DNA of 64,000 nucleotides from assembly GCA_015698045.1 (NCBI GenBank), contig BLAL01000278.1:124001-188000 (forward strand), written 5' to 3'. The DNA comes from Rhizophagus clarus. Its lineage: Eukaryota; Glomeromycota; Glomeromycetes; Glomerales; Glomeraceae. Both the position numbers and the translations under genes were made by a program. Shown piece by piece: positions 11,248-22,429 of the stretch (within the stretch, counting starts at the first letter, position 1; every line of letters begins with the position of its first letter). Below the pieces are notes generated by a model. That model worked only from the letters and a program-made list of their open reading frames with translations, was not told the DNA's origin and did not search any database.

Positions 11248-11292
11248 GCTGATCAGTATTACAAGTATAAATCTTCCCTAGAATCACCATAA
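11248..11292 (+). pseudogene. Unrecognised coding remnant, right part
   Basis: Fifteen codons (ADQYYKYKSSLESP and a stop at 11290-11292) directly follow the right copy of the target duplication. They continue the frame that ends at 8009, so this is the C-terminus of the interrupted reading frame. No family is recognised. Confidence 0.45.
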
Positions 11293-12676
11293 AAAATTCA
11301 CTATCACGTAATTTTTTGTGACGTTTGAATTTTGATTGGCTTATCAGTGCATGCTTTAGGAAAAAAAAATAATAAATAGCGGCGCAGAAATAATTTTCTA
11401 ATATGTTATTATAAACAAAATTATTTTATTATTTTCTTTATAATAAACATTTATTTACACTTTAAAAATAATGTTTGTTTATTTGTTTAATTTATTCATT
11501 GAATTTAATAAAGATTGTAAAAAATGCTAATTACTTTATTCTTGCAAATATTTTATTACAATAAAATAATGTTTGGGTATTTTTATACCTGCTGAACAAC
11601 TTTGTTTAAGATACCTAAATCTATTTCATTTAACCAAAATCCTTAAATCATGCTATAAAAATAAAAACAAATGTATTTTTTTAAAAATATCTATATTTTT
11701 ACAAATATTTAAACAACATTAATAAAAAAAATAAAAAAAACTGATTTATAAATGTTTTTATAATTGTTAAATAATTCTCTTGAGTTACTCAAGCCTTGTT
11801 TCATTTAACTAAAATATTCAAATTTGTATGGTAAAACCTTTAAAAAATGTGTTTATTTGTAAATAAAAATTAGTTATAGTTTTATAATAAGTTTTTATAC
11901 TCAAGCTTTTCAAAAGTATTTAATTTAATTTTTTTTTTTTTGCAAGGTAGTGCAATTCATGAGTTTATTAGTTATATAAATTACAGAAAATTCTGTTGTA
12001 TATTACTAATCTATTAAAACTCTGAACCAGAAAAGTATTTAATTTTATATTGTTTAATAGACTTTAAAAAACATTATAATATAATGATAAGAAGGAAAAA
12101 AAACTGGAAAAAGAGAGATTTTATTGCAATGGCTAGTAATAAACCAATAAATTAGTAAGGCTAATTGCACTATACAAGTTATATTGTAGTATGATAATAA
12201 TGATTAAATAGTAACTAAGTAGATATAACATGTGACTTATAATATATAGCATCATATTAGTACAACATTATATAATATAACTGAACAATAGTATAAATCA
12301 TATAATTTAACTAGATAGTAATACAATATTTTATTGGTACTTTTCATATTTTAGATTTTAAGAAAATCACTATTTTTAGTTAGTAAATGATATAATATTA
12401 ATCATTATTTCATTATTTTATATTACATAAAAATGAAGAAATAGAGAGTTATTATAAATGTTCAATTAGTTATCAAAATTGTAATTTAATTTTTCAGAGC
12501 TTTCAAGATAACTATATAAAAGTTATTAAGCTGACTTAAAGACTAAAAAAAAGGAAATAATATATTTATATAGACTTGTATAATGAATTGCGTGATTTAG
12601 ATATATTTTTACATGTTTAAATATAATGAGTAAAACTTAATTCTGTATTTATTACATTATCTTATTACATATGGTG
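11293..12676. other. AT-rich gene-free stretch
   Basis: No credible coding frame, tRNA or structured element was seen. The sequence is dominated by AATAA/TTATT words and weak ACAATATTATATAATATAACTG-like short repeats near 12.2 kb. Confidence 0.5.
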
Positions 12677-13697
12677 TGGAGAAAGAAACCATCCTATCAG
12701 TATAACAATACTGCATTACGCTAATTTTCCACACTAAACTTTTACTACGCTTGGTTTAGATTTTCTATTTTTTCTTTACAACTCTCTTTCTTTTCATCAT
12801 ACTAGATATCCATCTCATTATATAATACAATCAATATATTACTTTCATTATTTTAAGGCGAACATATTTCTTTAACCATATTCTTTTTTATATATGGTTT
12901 ACTCTCAATCACTTTCCTTAACTATATTCTTTTTCATATATAGTTTCTTTAAATTTCATTTTAAGAGAGCTCTTGCTATAACTTTTCATTTACCATTAAT
13001 TTTCAAATGAGCATAACTTTACATTTAATATATTAAAATAAATATTCAAACGTCTAGAATTATTAGTTCAAAATAAATCTAAATCAATAACTTTCTTTTA
13101 ATAAAACTATTAAAAGACGACACTTAAAATATTCTCCTTTCAAAATTTCATTTAAACAGAGTTTCCTTTTATTTATTAATTAATACCTATTGTTAGATCA
13201 ATTATCAAAACTAAGTTAAGAATTAACCCTTTTTATACAAAAATTATTTTAATCGAGCTTCTAAAGTTCATTCAATCTACTTATAATTTTATGAAATTTT
13301 ACAAAATTCTACAAAATATTTTCCATTAAATTCCATCTTTTTTTCTAAAATAGTTGTTCATTTTCCCTATTATTACATTATTTAAAAAGATCTGGAATAT
13401 TAAAGATATTTCATTTCTTTCCTATTTACTAATTCTTATTGTATTAATTGTGATGCTTGGTATTACGTCATTCCTCTTTTTCCAACTATTCCTTTAACTA
13501 GGTCCCTATAAGAAATTATTCTCGCTATATTTCTAATACTATCTTTTTTTAACTTAAAATAAAAATAAAATCTAAACTAAAAATAAATCCTAAAAATAAC
13601 TTGTACTACTATATCATGTGATTTGTATTATATAATCTTTCTATCTACTATATTATCATTTAATTATTTTTATTACTATATTTTTCACGTTACAATG
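12677..13697 (+). repeat. Direct repeat, copy 1 (about 1.0 kb)
   Basis: The left edge carries GAAACCATCCTATCAGTATA followed by ACAATACTGCATTACGCT. The right edge carries ATCATGTGATTTGTATTATA followed by TAATCTTTCTATCTAC. Both edges recur in the same order at 14.27 and 16.4 kb. The two copies are diverged in the middle. No coding frame is convincing. It is a dispersed repeat or an old duplication rather than an LTR pair, because TG/CA ends are not evident. Confidence 0.7.
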
Positions 13698-14267
13698 GGA
13701 AAATTGAGCTTTTACTGTCACAGTGATATATTGTGTATGCGAATTGTTTATACTTTTTATCCTCAATGCAATTTTAATTCTTTTTGTATTCATAATTCAA
13801 ACTCATATATTAGTCGAAGACTTGAAACTTCCAGATTTTGTGTGCATATTATATATGCAGAATCCTAAACTACCAATTTTATCTTGTGATCTAATGTATG
13901 ATTTTGACATCATCATCAATATTCATTTTAGGTGTGATTTTGCAAAACGCAGCAGAAAGCTTAAATTGTGGTACTTTTAACTAGATATCATACCAAACCA
14001 CCCTTTTTGATTTCAATTTTGTTATTCTTTACACATATTATCATATCTTCTAATGCAGACTTGAAACTGCCAAATTTTGTTGTTTTCAATACAATAATAT
14101 TTTCCAAAATATATTTTCTCTTACTTTTGTTTAGTTCTTCTCTTTACTAACCCAAGTTTTGATCCTCAAGGAATGATTACTTCTTTTAATCGCCTGGAAT
14201 ATATGAAGATATTCCAAAATAATCACAAAGGTTATTTCCTTTCTCGAAATATACATCACTTGTAAGG
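13698..14267. other. Spacer between the two 1-kb direct repeats
   Basis: No gene is supported. The short open frames are AT-rich noise. CTTGAAACTTCCAGATTTTG (13.82 kb) and CTTGAAACTGCCAAATTTTG (14.06 kb) show a small local repeat about 240 bp apart. Confidence 0.4.
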
Positions 14268-16496
14268 GAAGAAACCATCCTATTAGTATAACAATACTGC
14301 ACTATGCTGATTCCTCATACTGAAATTCTTTACACGTTTGATTTAGTTCTTTCTTTCTCTCAACATTTTAATATCTTTCTTTACTAACTCTCTTTTGCTC
14401 ATTTAATGCTTCTCTTATTTCTATTTCTTTTTAATATACTCTTATTTCAATATTATTTTTAGGTATTTTAAATACTAAGAGATTTCTCTGGATTTTTCTT
14501 AACCACATTTCATTTGAGAAAGCTTCTGCCACACTTTTTCATTATTCTTTAACTTTTAAATGAACATTACTTCACTTTTACTCAACATATCAGGATAATA
14601 TTATAATTAATTAAAGACAGTACTCTCAAATGTTAATTAAAATGCAATTTCCTTTCATTAATTAACTCAATATCATTCGATTATAACTTCATAATAACAA
14701 GCATATTTTCATAATAATAAATTAAACAACATATTAAAATCATTAATTAAAATACCTTTAAAATTTCATTTTAAGCAGAGTTTTTCTTCTTTATTAATTA
14801 TTGTAATGCTAAAAAGTTACTGTAAAGGTCTGAATCAGTCAATATTTTTGTTAATCGATTAATCAGTTATTTACAAAGTTGTTAATCGATTTGATCTGAT
14901 TATGTCAGATCACCCAAATGATCCAATTAATTGCAGTTCAGATTACTCGATTAATCTGATTAATTGTTAATTCAGAAAAAAAAACCACATAATTTTTCAT
15001 AGATCTATAACAACCAAATGGATCAACAATAAAAAATATTTATTTATTTGTTTAAGCTTACTTACAACTTATAATTCAAAAATTTGAAAAATAAAAAAAA
15101 TTGATTTTGTCAGTTACGTCATTATGATAAATCGATCATATGACTTATCGATTCATTTACTGATGACTGATTAATAATTTTTTTTGAATAATTTATAAAA
15201 ATCTTTTCATAACCGAATAGTTAAAAAAAAAAATTTAATTAATTATATCAGTTTTATAAATCGAATTATTTACAAATATTTTTTTTAAGTCTTCTTCAGC
15301 TGCTGGTAAGTAAGTACAGGGTCATGTTTTTTATTTTTGGAACATTGCTAATGTTCCTTTTTCTTTTTTTCTTTAGGAACAGCTCCTGTCAAAATTCAGA
15401 TTGAACTCAGACTGGAACATGGACTGGAACTCGGAAATATAAGTTGAGGAGGAGGGTATTGATTTTTTTGTTTTTAGAATATTACTAATGTTCCTTTTCT
15501 TTTTTCTTTAAGAATGATACTTAGACTCAAAATTTAGACTGAAGCTCTTAGATTGTAAGTTGAGAGGAGGGGGATATTTGTTTTTTTTTGTTTTGGAATG
15601 TTACTTATGTTTTTTTTTAATTTTTTTCTTTAGAAATAATTTTATAAATAAAAATAAAAAAAATGAAAATTCGTACTGATTACAAATATTCAATTGATCT
15701 GATTGATTTGATTGAATCGGTCATTAATTTTAGCTAATCGATTAATCAATCAATCATTCAAAATCTGGATTATGATGATTACAGATTGACCAATTCAGAC
15801 CTTTAAGCTATTGAAGTAAATTGAAAAATACATTTTTTTATGCAAAAATCTAAGAACTATTTCTTATCTAATACTACTTTCTTCCCTTCTATCAAATCCA
15901 TTTTTCTTCCTAAAATTTCCTTCTGTTTTCCTCAATTGTTAATGATGAATAATGAATGATTTAATGGTAAATAATAGAATTTTTCCTTTTCTTTTCTAAA
16001 TATAGTCACTTATTCTTCTTGATATTACATCATTTGAAAAGTTCTGATATGTTAAAGATATTTTATTATGTTGCGTATTGAATTGTGTAATGCTTGGCAT
16101 CATATCTTTTCATTAGAATCTTCCTATTCTTTCTTATAGTTATCCATCTTCCTTGGTTCTATTTTCTTATCATCCAAAAATGGTTGTTTATTCTTCTTTC
16201 TTTTGAATAGTGATTTAAAATTGTAATACTCGGCATTGCTTAGCATTATAACATTCCTCCTTTTCCAATTATTCCTTTGACTAAGTTTCTATAAGAAATT
16301 ATTCTCGCTATATTTCTAATACTATCTTTTCCTAATCTAAAAAAAAATGTGAAATAAAAAAAAATAGAAACTAAACTAAAAATAAATTCTAAAAATAACT
16401 TATACTACTATATCATGTGATTTGTATTATATAATCTTTCTATCTACTATATTATCGTTTAATTATCTTCATTACTATGTTTTTCACATTACAACG
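14268..16496 (+). repeat. Direct repeat, copy 2, expanded by a TIR element
   Basis: This is the second copy of the 12,677-13,697 segment. It begins GAAACCATCCTATTAGTATA at about 14,271 and ends with the same ATCATGTGATTTGTATTATA block at about 16.41 kb. It is longer than copy 1 mainly because a TA-flanked element sits inside it. The GAAATTATTCTCGCTATATT block is shared at 13.51 and 16.29 kb. Confidence 0.7.
14825..15803. mobile_element. Non-autonomous TIR element, 979 bp, TA target
   Basis: The left end AAGGTCTGAATCAGTCAAT and the right end, read inverted, AAGGTCTGAATTGGTCAAT match over most of 19 bp. TA flanks both (14823-14824 and 15804-15805). The interior has many ATCGATTAATC-like subterminal words in both orientations and two diverged copies of a TGTTCCTTTTTCTTTTTTCTTTA-like segment near 15.35 and 15.49 kb. 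There is no coding capacity. A Tc1/mariner-like non-autonomous element is likely. Confidence 0.7.
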
Positions 16497-17004
16497 TAAA
16501 TAATGCATCTTAAAAAAATTAGATTCGTGTTTTTCTTTCTCTTGTATTTTTCTTTTTACTAACTGCTAATATTTTTTTAATATTCTTTAATATTTTAATA
16601 TTTACAGCTAGAAGATTTGTTATAATTACTTATTTTTATAAATAATACTAACTTTTAATTTTACTAATAATTACTAATAATATATATTTTTTTTGTTTAC
16701 TATTTTTTTATGTTACTTTATTTCTTTATACTAATATTATATAATATTATACTAATTTTTCATTCTACTATTTATTTATTACTAATAATAATATCTTTAT
16801 TATTTTTTATATACTAATATTTTTTATTCATACTAACATTTCTAATATTTCTTATTTGATTATTGTATACAAATAGTAGTAATAATGTATTTGTATTTTA
16901 TTATAATTAAATAAAGCATATAATATATTTTAATTAATAAAAGTTTATTTTTATAATCTTGCAAAATATTATACATTTATATTTATATAAAGTTATATTT
17001 TAAA

Positions 17005-17150
17005 TTATAAAGTTGTGGAGTATTAAAATCGTAATGTTGTGAATTATTACAAATTGTAATATTGCAGAGTATTATAAATCGTAATGTTGCAGAGTATTAC
17101 AAATTGTAAAGTTGCAAAGTATTATAAAATATTATAAAGTATTACATTAC
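17005..17150. repeat. 25-bp tandem repeat
   Basis: Units of the form ATTATAAATCGTAATGTTGC followed by AGAGT repeat four to five times with drift. The GTAATATTGCAG core is similar to that of the 50-bp repeat at the start of the window. Confidence 0.7.
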
Positions 17151-17234
17151 ATAAGTTTGTGATAGGCCTGAAAACTTATGAAATATTACAATGCATAAAT
17201 TTACGTAAATTTTTCATATTAAAAATTTCCTGAT

Positions 17235-17600
17235 GTATATATAAAATATTTTTACAATAATTTTGTAATAATAAAATTATTTTGATTTATTCAAATATTA
17301 TTATAAAATAATATGTAAACATAGTTTAGAAATATAAATAAAATATTATATATAAAATATCTTTACAATAATGAAATTATTTTGCATTTATTTAAATATT
17401 ATTATGAAATAGTTTGTAAATATGATTTAAAAATATAAATAAAATATTATATAAAATATCTCTGCAATAATGAAATTATTTTGTATTTATTCAAATATTA
17501 TTATAAAATAGTTTGTAAATATGATTTAGAAGTACAAATAAAATATTATATATAAAATATCTCTGCAATAATGAAATTATTTTGCATTTATTTAAATGGC
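17235..17600. repeat. About 118-bp tandem repeat, three copies
   Basis: Three near-identical blocks each contain TGCAATAATGAAATTATTTT, then AAATATTATTATAAAATAGT, then AAATAAAATATTATATA. They are non-coding. Confidence 0.8.
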
Positions 17601-17819
17601 AATTTCTAATTGTACACGGGATGTCTGTACCTGTATCACATGATTTGCATAAAAAATTTCCTTTTTTTAGATTTTTACAATTTATTTAAATGCGAATCAT
17701 GTAATTATGGTAATATTATATGTCATGTGACACAATTTTATTAATTAAACTAATGAACCAATGAAATAATAAAATGCCTAAGTAATAACATTAGGACACG
17801 TTTTTGTGTAATGCTCATA

Positions 17820-18165
17820 TTAATAACATTTTTCACATTTTCGACCTTTTATAATATTTGTTGAGTTCTCTAAGTTACTTTTACTCTGACTTTCTATTAC
17901 ATTAACAGCACTACTATTTTTTAAAACTTTCTTTTTCTTATATAATATACTTTTTTTAACATTTACTACAAGCCTTTTTGGTGGCCGTCCTTTATGTTTG
18001 ATAACTATCAGATTATTAACATCAATTGAGTTTTCCTTCAGCCTACTTTGTATATTATAAATAAAGGTTTTGAAAAGTTTTGACAATTCATCCTGCATTT
18101 CAGATTTAATAGCACAGTTAATGGCCTTTTTCGATAATCCAGATAATTCCGCGTATATAACTTTA
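17820..18165 (-). pseudogene. C-terminal fragment of a transposase-associated protein (AT-hook plus truncated zinc knuckle)
   Basis: The minus-strand frame reads SPKVIYAELSGLSKKAINCA, then MQDELSKLFKTFIYNIQSRL, an AT-hook-like KGRPPKR, a basic stretch, and GRKCEKCY followed by a stop. The layout of a KGRPPKR hook followed by the first half of a CxxC zinc knuckle matches the tails of MULE/FAR1-like proteins I recall from Rhizophagus; the second half of the knuckle is missing. Nothing upstream continues it clearly. A fragment left by decay is likely. Confidence 0.5.
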
Positions 18166-18479
18166 GGTGATCTTACAGATGATTGGAATGATTGAGATGA
18201 ATGAGGTGATGGTGAACCATATGAATTGATCCAAATGGAAAAAAATGTCAGAAGGTGATATGATTTTCAAAAGGTATGTTATCTTCCAATTGTATCTTAT
18301 CATATACTGAAATAAAAGAATATTGTTGCAGGAAATCATTTGATTCAACATTGGGATGCAAGTACTATTGATTTGAGATTATACTTACTTTACAGAAACC
18401 TTATAAATTAGAGCGATGTTAAATCGATATGGAAATTATATATATTTCATGTTATAACAATATTGATCTATGTAACGAT

Positions 18480-18960
18480 ATTGTTATGACATCAATCTGA
18501 TATCATTACTTCATCGTCATAATTTTTTATGAAGGTACCATAACAATATCTATTCAAAGGAATGTCTAACTAACAAAGTTTCAATATTATTACGATATCA
18601 GTAAGTATTATTAAAAAAAATGTATTTAGGATATTGAGTTAATATCATCACTGCATCTTCACAATTATCATCAACATATCATGTCAATATTAATTGAAAG
18701 GAATATCTAGTCAATAACATTTCGGTATCATTACGATATTGGTAAGTTTATTAAAAAAATGATATTGAAGTGATATCGTCACTGCATCCCTATAATTATT
18801 GTCAACATACTGTATCATATCAATATCTATTTAAAGGAATATTTAACCAACAAAGTCTAATATCATTACAATCACAATAAAAAAAAGATGTACATTATGA
18901 TATTGATTTGATATCATTACTGCTATGATATTATTAGATGAGACACATATTAAACATCGT
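18480..18960. repeat. About 125-bp tandem repeat with GATATC palindromes
   Basis: Three to four degenerate units each contain a GATATYATTACTGCATC-like word, CAATATCTATTTAAAGGAAT-like words and ATTACGATATTGGTAAGT-like words. The GATATC-rich character recurs at 25.27-25.39 and 30.0-30.36 kb. Confidence 0.65.
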
Positions 18961-19330
18961 TTATTTTATTTTATCTAAAAGTTTTATGCAGGTATATTAC
19001 AAAATTTCCTGATATTATATATAATATTAATATTGAAAGTTAGTAATGAACTTATGTGATACAAATTTTACAATTAATTAAAAAATTCTTGATATCGTTG
19101 ATATCAATACAGTATATCATAAAAACATCACTGTGATTTTTTTACTTTCTCTCCTATGTTTGCAAAAAAGATTTTTTAAAAAATTTAGATATTGTAGTAA
19201 TTACTACAAAATATTATTATGATGCGAAAAACTGATAATTCCACATGCAAAAAAATATATTATAGTAAAAACATATAACACAAAAATATATTACATACAA
19301 AAATTTTGATTTTTTTGATTAAACTATACA

Positions 19331-20770
19331 AATTCTCTAATTAAAATCTTCAGGATCTTCAGAATTATTATAGCTTGAAAAGACTACACTATATTTTAAT
19401 AAATCTATTGAAGTTCTAATATTATATCCAAAAGAGCTCAGGAAATCACAGGTAACTGTGAAAAGATCGCCATTAAATGAAAAAAAACTTCTTATGTGCA
19501 TCTGAAAAATTTTCAATATAATAAAATCCAAATATAATTAGATTTTTAAGTGTGATCTTACTCTTCTCTAGTAATTCCTTAGAAGTATATTTTAGCCATG
19601 AGGAGAATACTTTGTTAACATGTTGTTTCTTTATATATGAATTCAGGTCATATGATCACTAAATTTATATTTGTCATGTCTTTCTACTAATTTTTTCCAA
19701 AGGATGTCCCACCAATTATTGTAAGTTTTACAAAATTCTTTCAAAATTATGATCAACTTTTCTTGACTATTATTTGCAAATATCAGAAATAAGAAAATAA
19801 AAAAATTTTGTAATATATGATTCTTCTCGCTCTTATTAAACCAGTGTACTCTTAAAAACAATGGCTTTAATTCATTGAGAATTATCTCTTTAACCCATGT
19901 TGGTAGTGATTTATATGTATCAAAGAGCAATCCTGCCATCTAAACCTAAGAAATAGCTAAATCATGCGAGTCAATAAATTCTTTAGAAGTATCATAATTA
20001 GAGTGGTTCATCAAATCAAATTGTGAAAAATAGTCATTTTTCAAATATTTTAATGGTAACAGTATCCCAGCTTTAACAAATCCTTTTTCAATATCATCCT
20101 TAATTTAAATAAAATGTTAGCATTTTATAATATATAGGCATTATATGGTATTATATAAAGGTATATTTTATTTACATTAGTTTGTAATGAAATTGAGAGA
20201 TGAGGTCATGTGAAGGAGATATAGCGGAAGTCCTGTTAGAAGTTGAAATTGGAGATAAAGAAGTTGATATTATCGACCTCTCTTCCTAGTTTTGTTAATT
20301 TTGTTGTTTAGATATTCTTGAATTGTTTTTAGTACAATTAGTGCAAAACGTTTTGCAATCATATGTCTCATGACAACTGGTCTCTGAGCTCTCTCAATTA
20401 TATCTTCTATGATTTTAAACAGTTGTTCAAGCTTAGAATCTATATAAAGGAAAAGTGTCATGACAGTGTTAACATATTGTTGATATGATATTATAAATAT
20501 TGAATACAGATATATTTCTACTTCAGATAGCAATTCTGGTTTTTCCTCAAACTTCTCGTCATGTTGATGATGTTACTATTAATGTTGCTATTCTTGCAAA
20601 CAGTGTAAACTTAGAGAAGGATAAAATCCATGTTGATACTTGTTATGATAGTAGTAATCTTGCATCGGAGAGTGGTAGGGGGGATAAGAGGGATATGGAA
20701 GGTAAGGGGGATAGAGATCTTTTTTGTCAGAACTTTGTTTTTTACTAACTTTTTGTTCTATGATGCTAAA
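19331..20770 (-). pseudogene. Unrecognised decayed gene
   Basis: Minus-strand reading gives a Pro/Tyr-rich stretch (YPPYLPYPSYPPYHSPMQDY) near 20.70 kb, then LLSEVEIYLYSIFIISYQQY ending in a basic KTRKRGR (20,270-20,533). Further on are MAGLLFDTYKSLPTWVKEII (19,643-19,939) and a terminal FFSFNGDLFTVTCDFLSSFG ending EDPEDFN (19,337-19,500). Frames change between pieces, with apparent single-base shifts near 19.64 and 19.48 kb, and stops separate others. Some gaps could be introns. I do not recognise the family. The pieces read as one protein of several hundred residues, now broken. Confidence 0.45.
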
Positions 20771-21069
20771 ATAGAAAAAAAAAAAATTTTTTGAATTGCA
20801 CAATATTAGTATAAATATTGCAAAATTGCAAAATCATTTATTTTAGAGTCTTACTTTAAAGAAAAATATTTTTTTTTTTGCTGAAAATATTTTGTTGTGA
20901 AAAAAAAAATCATTTTTTATCACAGGTCGAACGGTGGCAAATCAGTCACCAATCAGCTATCAATCGGGTATCTTATTGATAACTGATTGATTCAATAAGT
21001 ATTCAATCGGGTGGCCGATTGATAGCCGATTTCCGCCAAAATCCGTCATCAATCGGGCAGGCCGATTGA

Positions 21070-21548
21070 TGGTCAACTGATGGTCGATTGATGGTCGATT
21101 GATGGTCGATTGATGGTCGATTGATGGTCAAAATATGGTCAAATGGTCAAATTATGGTCAAATTATGGTCAAATTATGGTCGAATTAAGGTCAAATTAAG
21201 GTCAAATTTAAGGTCAAATTAAGGTCAAATTAAGGTCAAATTAAGGTCAAATTAAGGTCAAATTTAAGGTCAAATTAAGGTCAAATTTAAGGTCAAATTA
21301 AGGTCAAATTTAAGGTCAAATTAAGGTCAAATTAAGGTCAAATTAAGGTCAAATTAAGGTCAAATTATGGTCGAATTATGGTCGAATTATGGTCAAATTA
21401 TGGTCAAAATTATGGTCAAATTAAGGTCGAATTAAGGTCAAATTAAGGTCAAATTAAGGTCAAATTAAGGTCAATTTATGGTCAATTTATGGTCAATTTA
21501 TGTGGTCAAATTATGTGGTCAAATTATGGTCAATTATGGTCAATTGAT
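21070..21548. repeat. Minisatellite of GGTCAAATTA-type units (10-13 bp)
   Basis: More than forty units grade from TGATGGTCGAT at the left to TAAGGTCAAAT in the middle and TATGGTCAAT at the right. The left units merge into the terminal-repeat words of the surrounding element (TGATGGTCGATTGATGG), so the array seems to have grown from its subterminal sequence. Confidence 0.9.
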
Positions 21549-21765
21549 GGTCGAATGACCAATTTTTGTAGAATAATATAATGAATAATAAAATTTATTA
21601 TAGCACATAATAAAACACATAGTATCTTTATTTATATTAATAACAGATAAGTATTTAAAATAAAAACATTTATTATAATAATATGTTAGTATATGACTAA
21701 TAAAGTTAGTAATATTTAATAAATAAATAGTAAAGCGTAAATATAAAAAGTTAGTAATAATTATA

Positions 21766-22017
21766 ATAAAATACACAAATACAAAAAGTTAGTATTATGA
21801 AGAGTTTGATAAAATGTATAAAAAAAAAAAAGAAAAATACGTGATGATGTTAGTAAAATATAAAAAAAAAAAAGAATAACATTAGTAATAATAAAATACA
21901 CAAATACAAAAAGTTAGTATTATGAAGAGTTTGATAAAATTTATAAAAAAAAAAAAAAGAAAAATACGTGATGATGTTAGTAAAATATGAAAAAAAAAGA
22001 ATAACATTAGTAATATT
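21766..22017. repeat. 124-bp tandem duplication
   Basis: Two copies begin TAATAAAATACACAAATACA and run through TTAGTATTATGAAGAGTTTG to AATACGTGATGATGTTAGTA with few differences. They are non-coding. The DNA from 22,018 to 22,400 holds nothing recognisable. Confidence 0.85.
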
Positions 22018-22429
22018 AAAAAAAGGTAAAGTTAATATTATAAAATAAAATATAGTCAGTAATCATTACCATAAATTTAATGGCAAAAATACAATAATTA
22101 ATATACCTGTAAAATGTAATGAGAGTAAGAAGAAAACAGAAAAGAAAGGGTGTATGATTTTTGAAAAATAAACAGAGTCGCGTTTGGTTATTTATATGCA
22201 TGTTAAAATCAGGTCACGTGCATAAGATCAGACCGAATTTTGATTGGTTAATAATAGATAAATTGAAAACCTACTATCGTTAGTTGTAATTTTTCATCTC
22301 ATATAGTCATATATTATAATTTGCCTTGGACTTTCGGATACCTAATTTTTTTAATAATATTAACTTATTTAAAATAAATTTAATAAAAAGTGTATTGTTT
22401 TTTTAAAATGTTATAAAAATCCTCTATTA

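Noticed and set aside
13623-14150. Three overlapping small plus-strand frames as genes
   Set aside because: They overlap in different frames, are dominated by Ile/Phe/Tyr and lie in a repeat spacer.
12677-16496. Pair of long terminal repeats
   Set aside because: The 1-kb direct repeats lack TG/CA ends, there is only 570 bp of non-coding DNA between them, and no primer-binding site or polyprotein is present.
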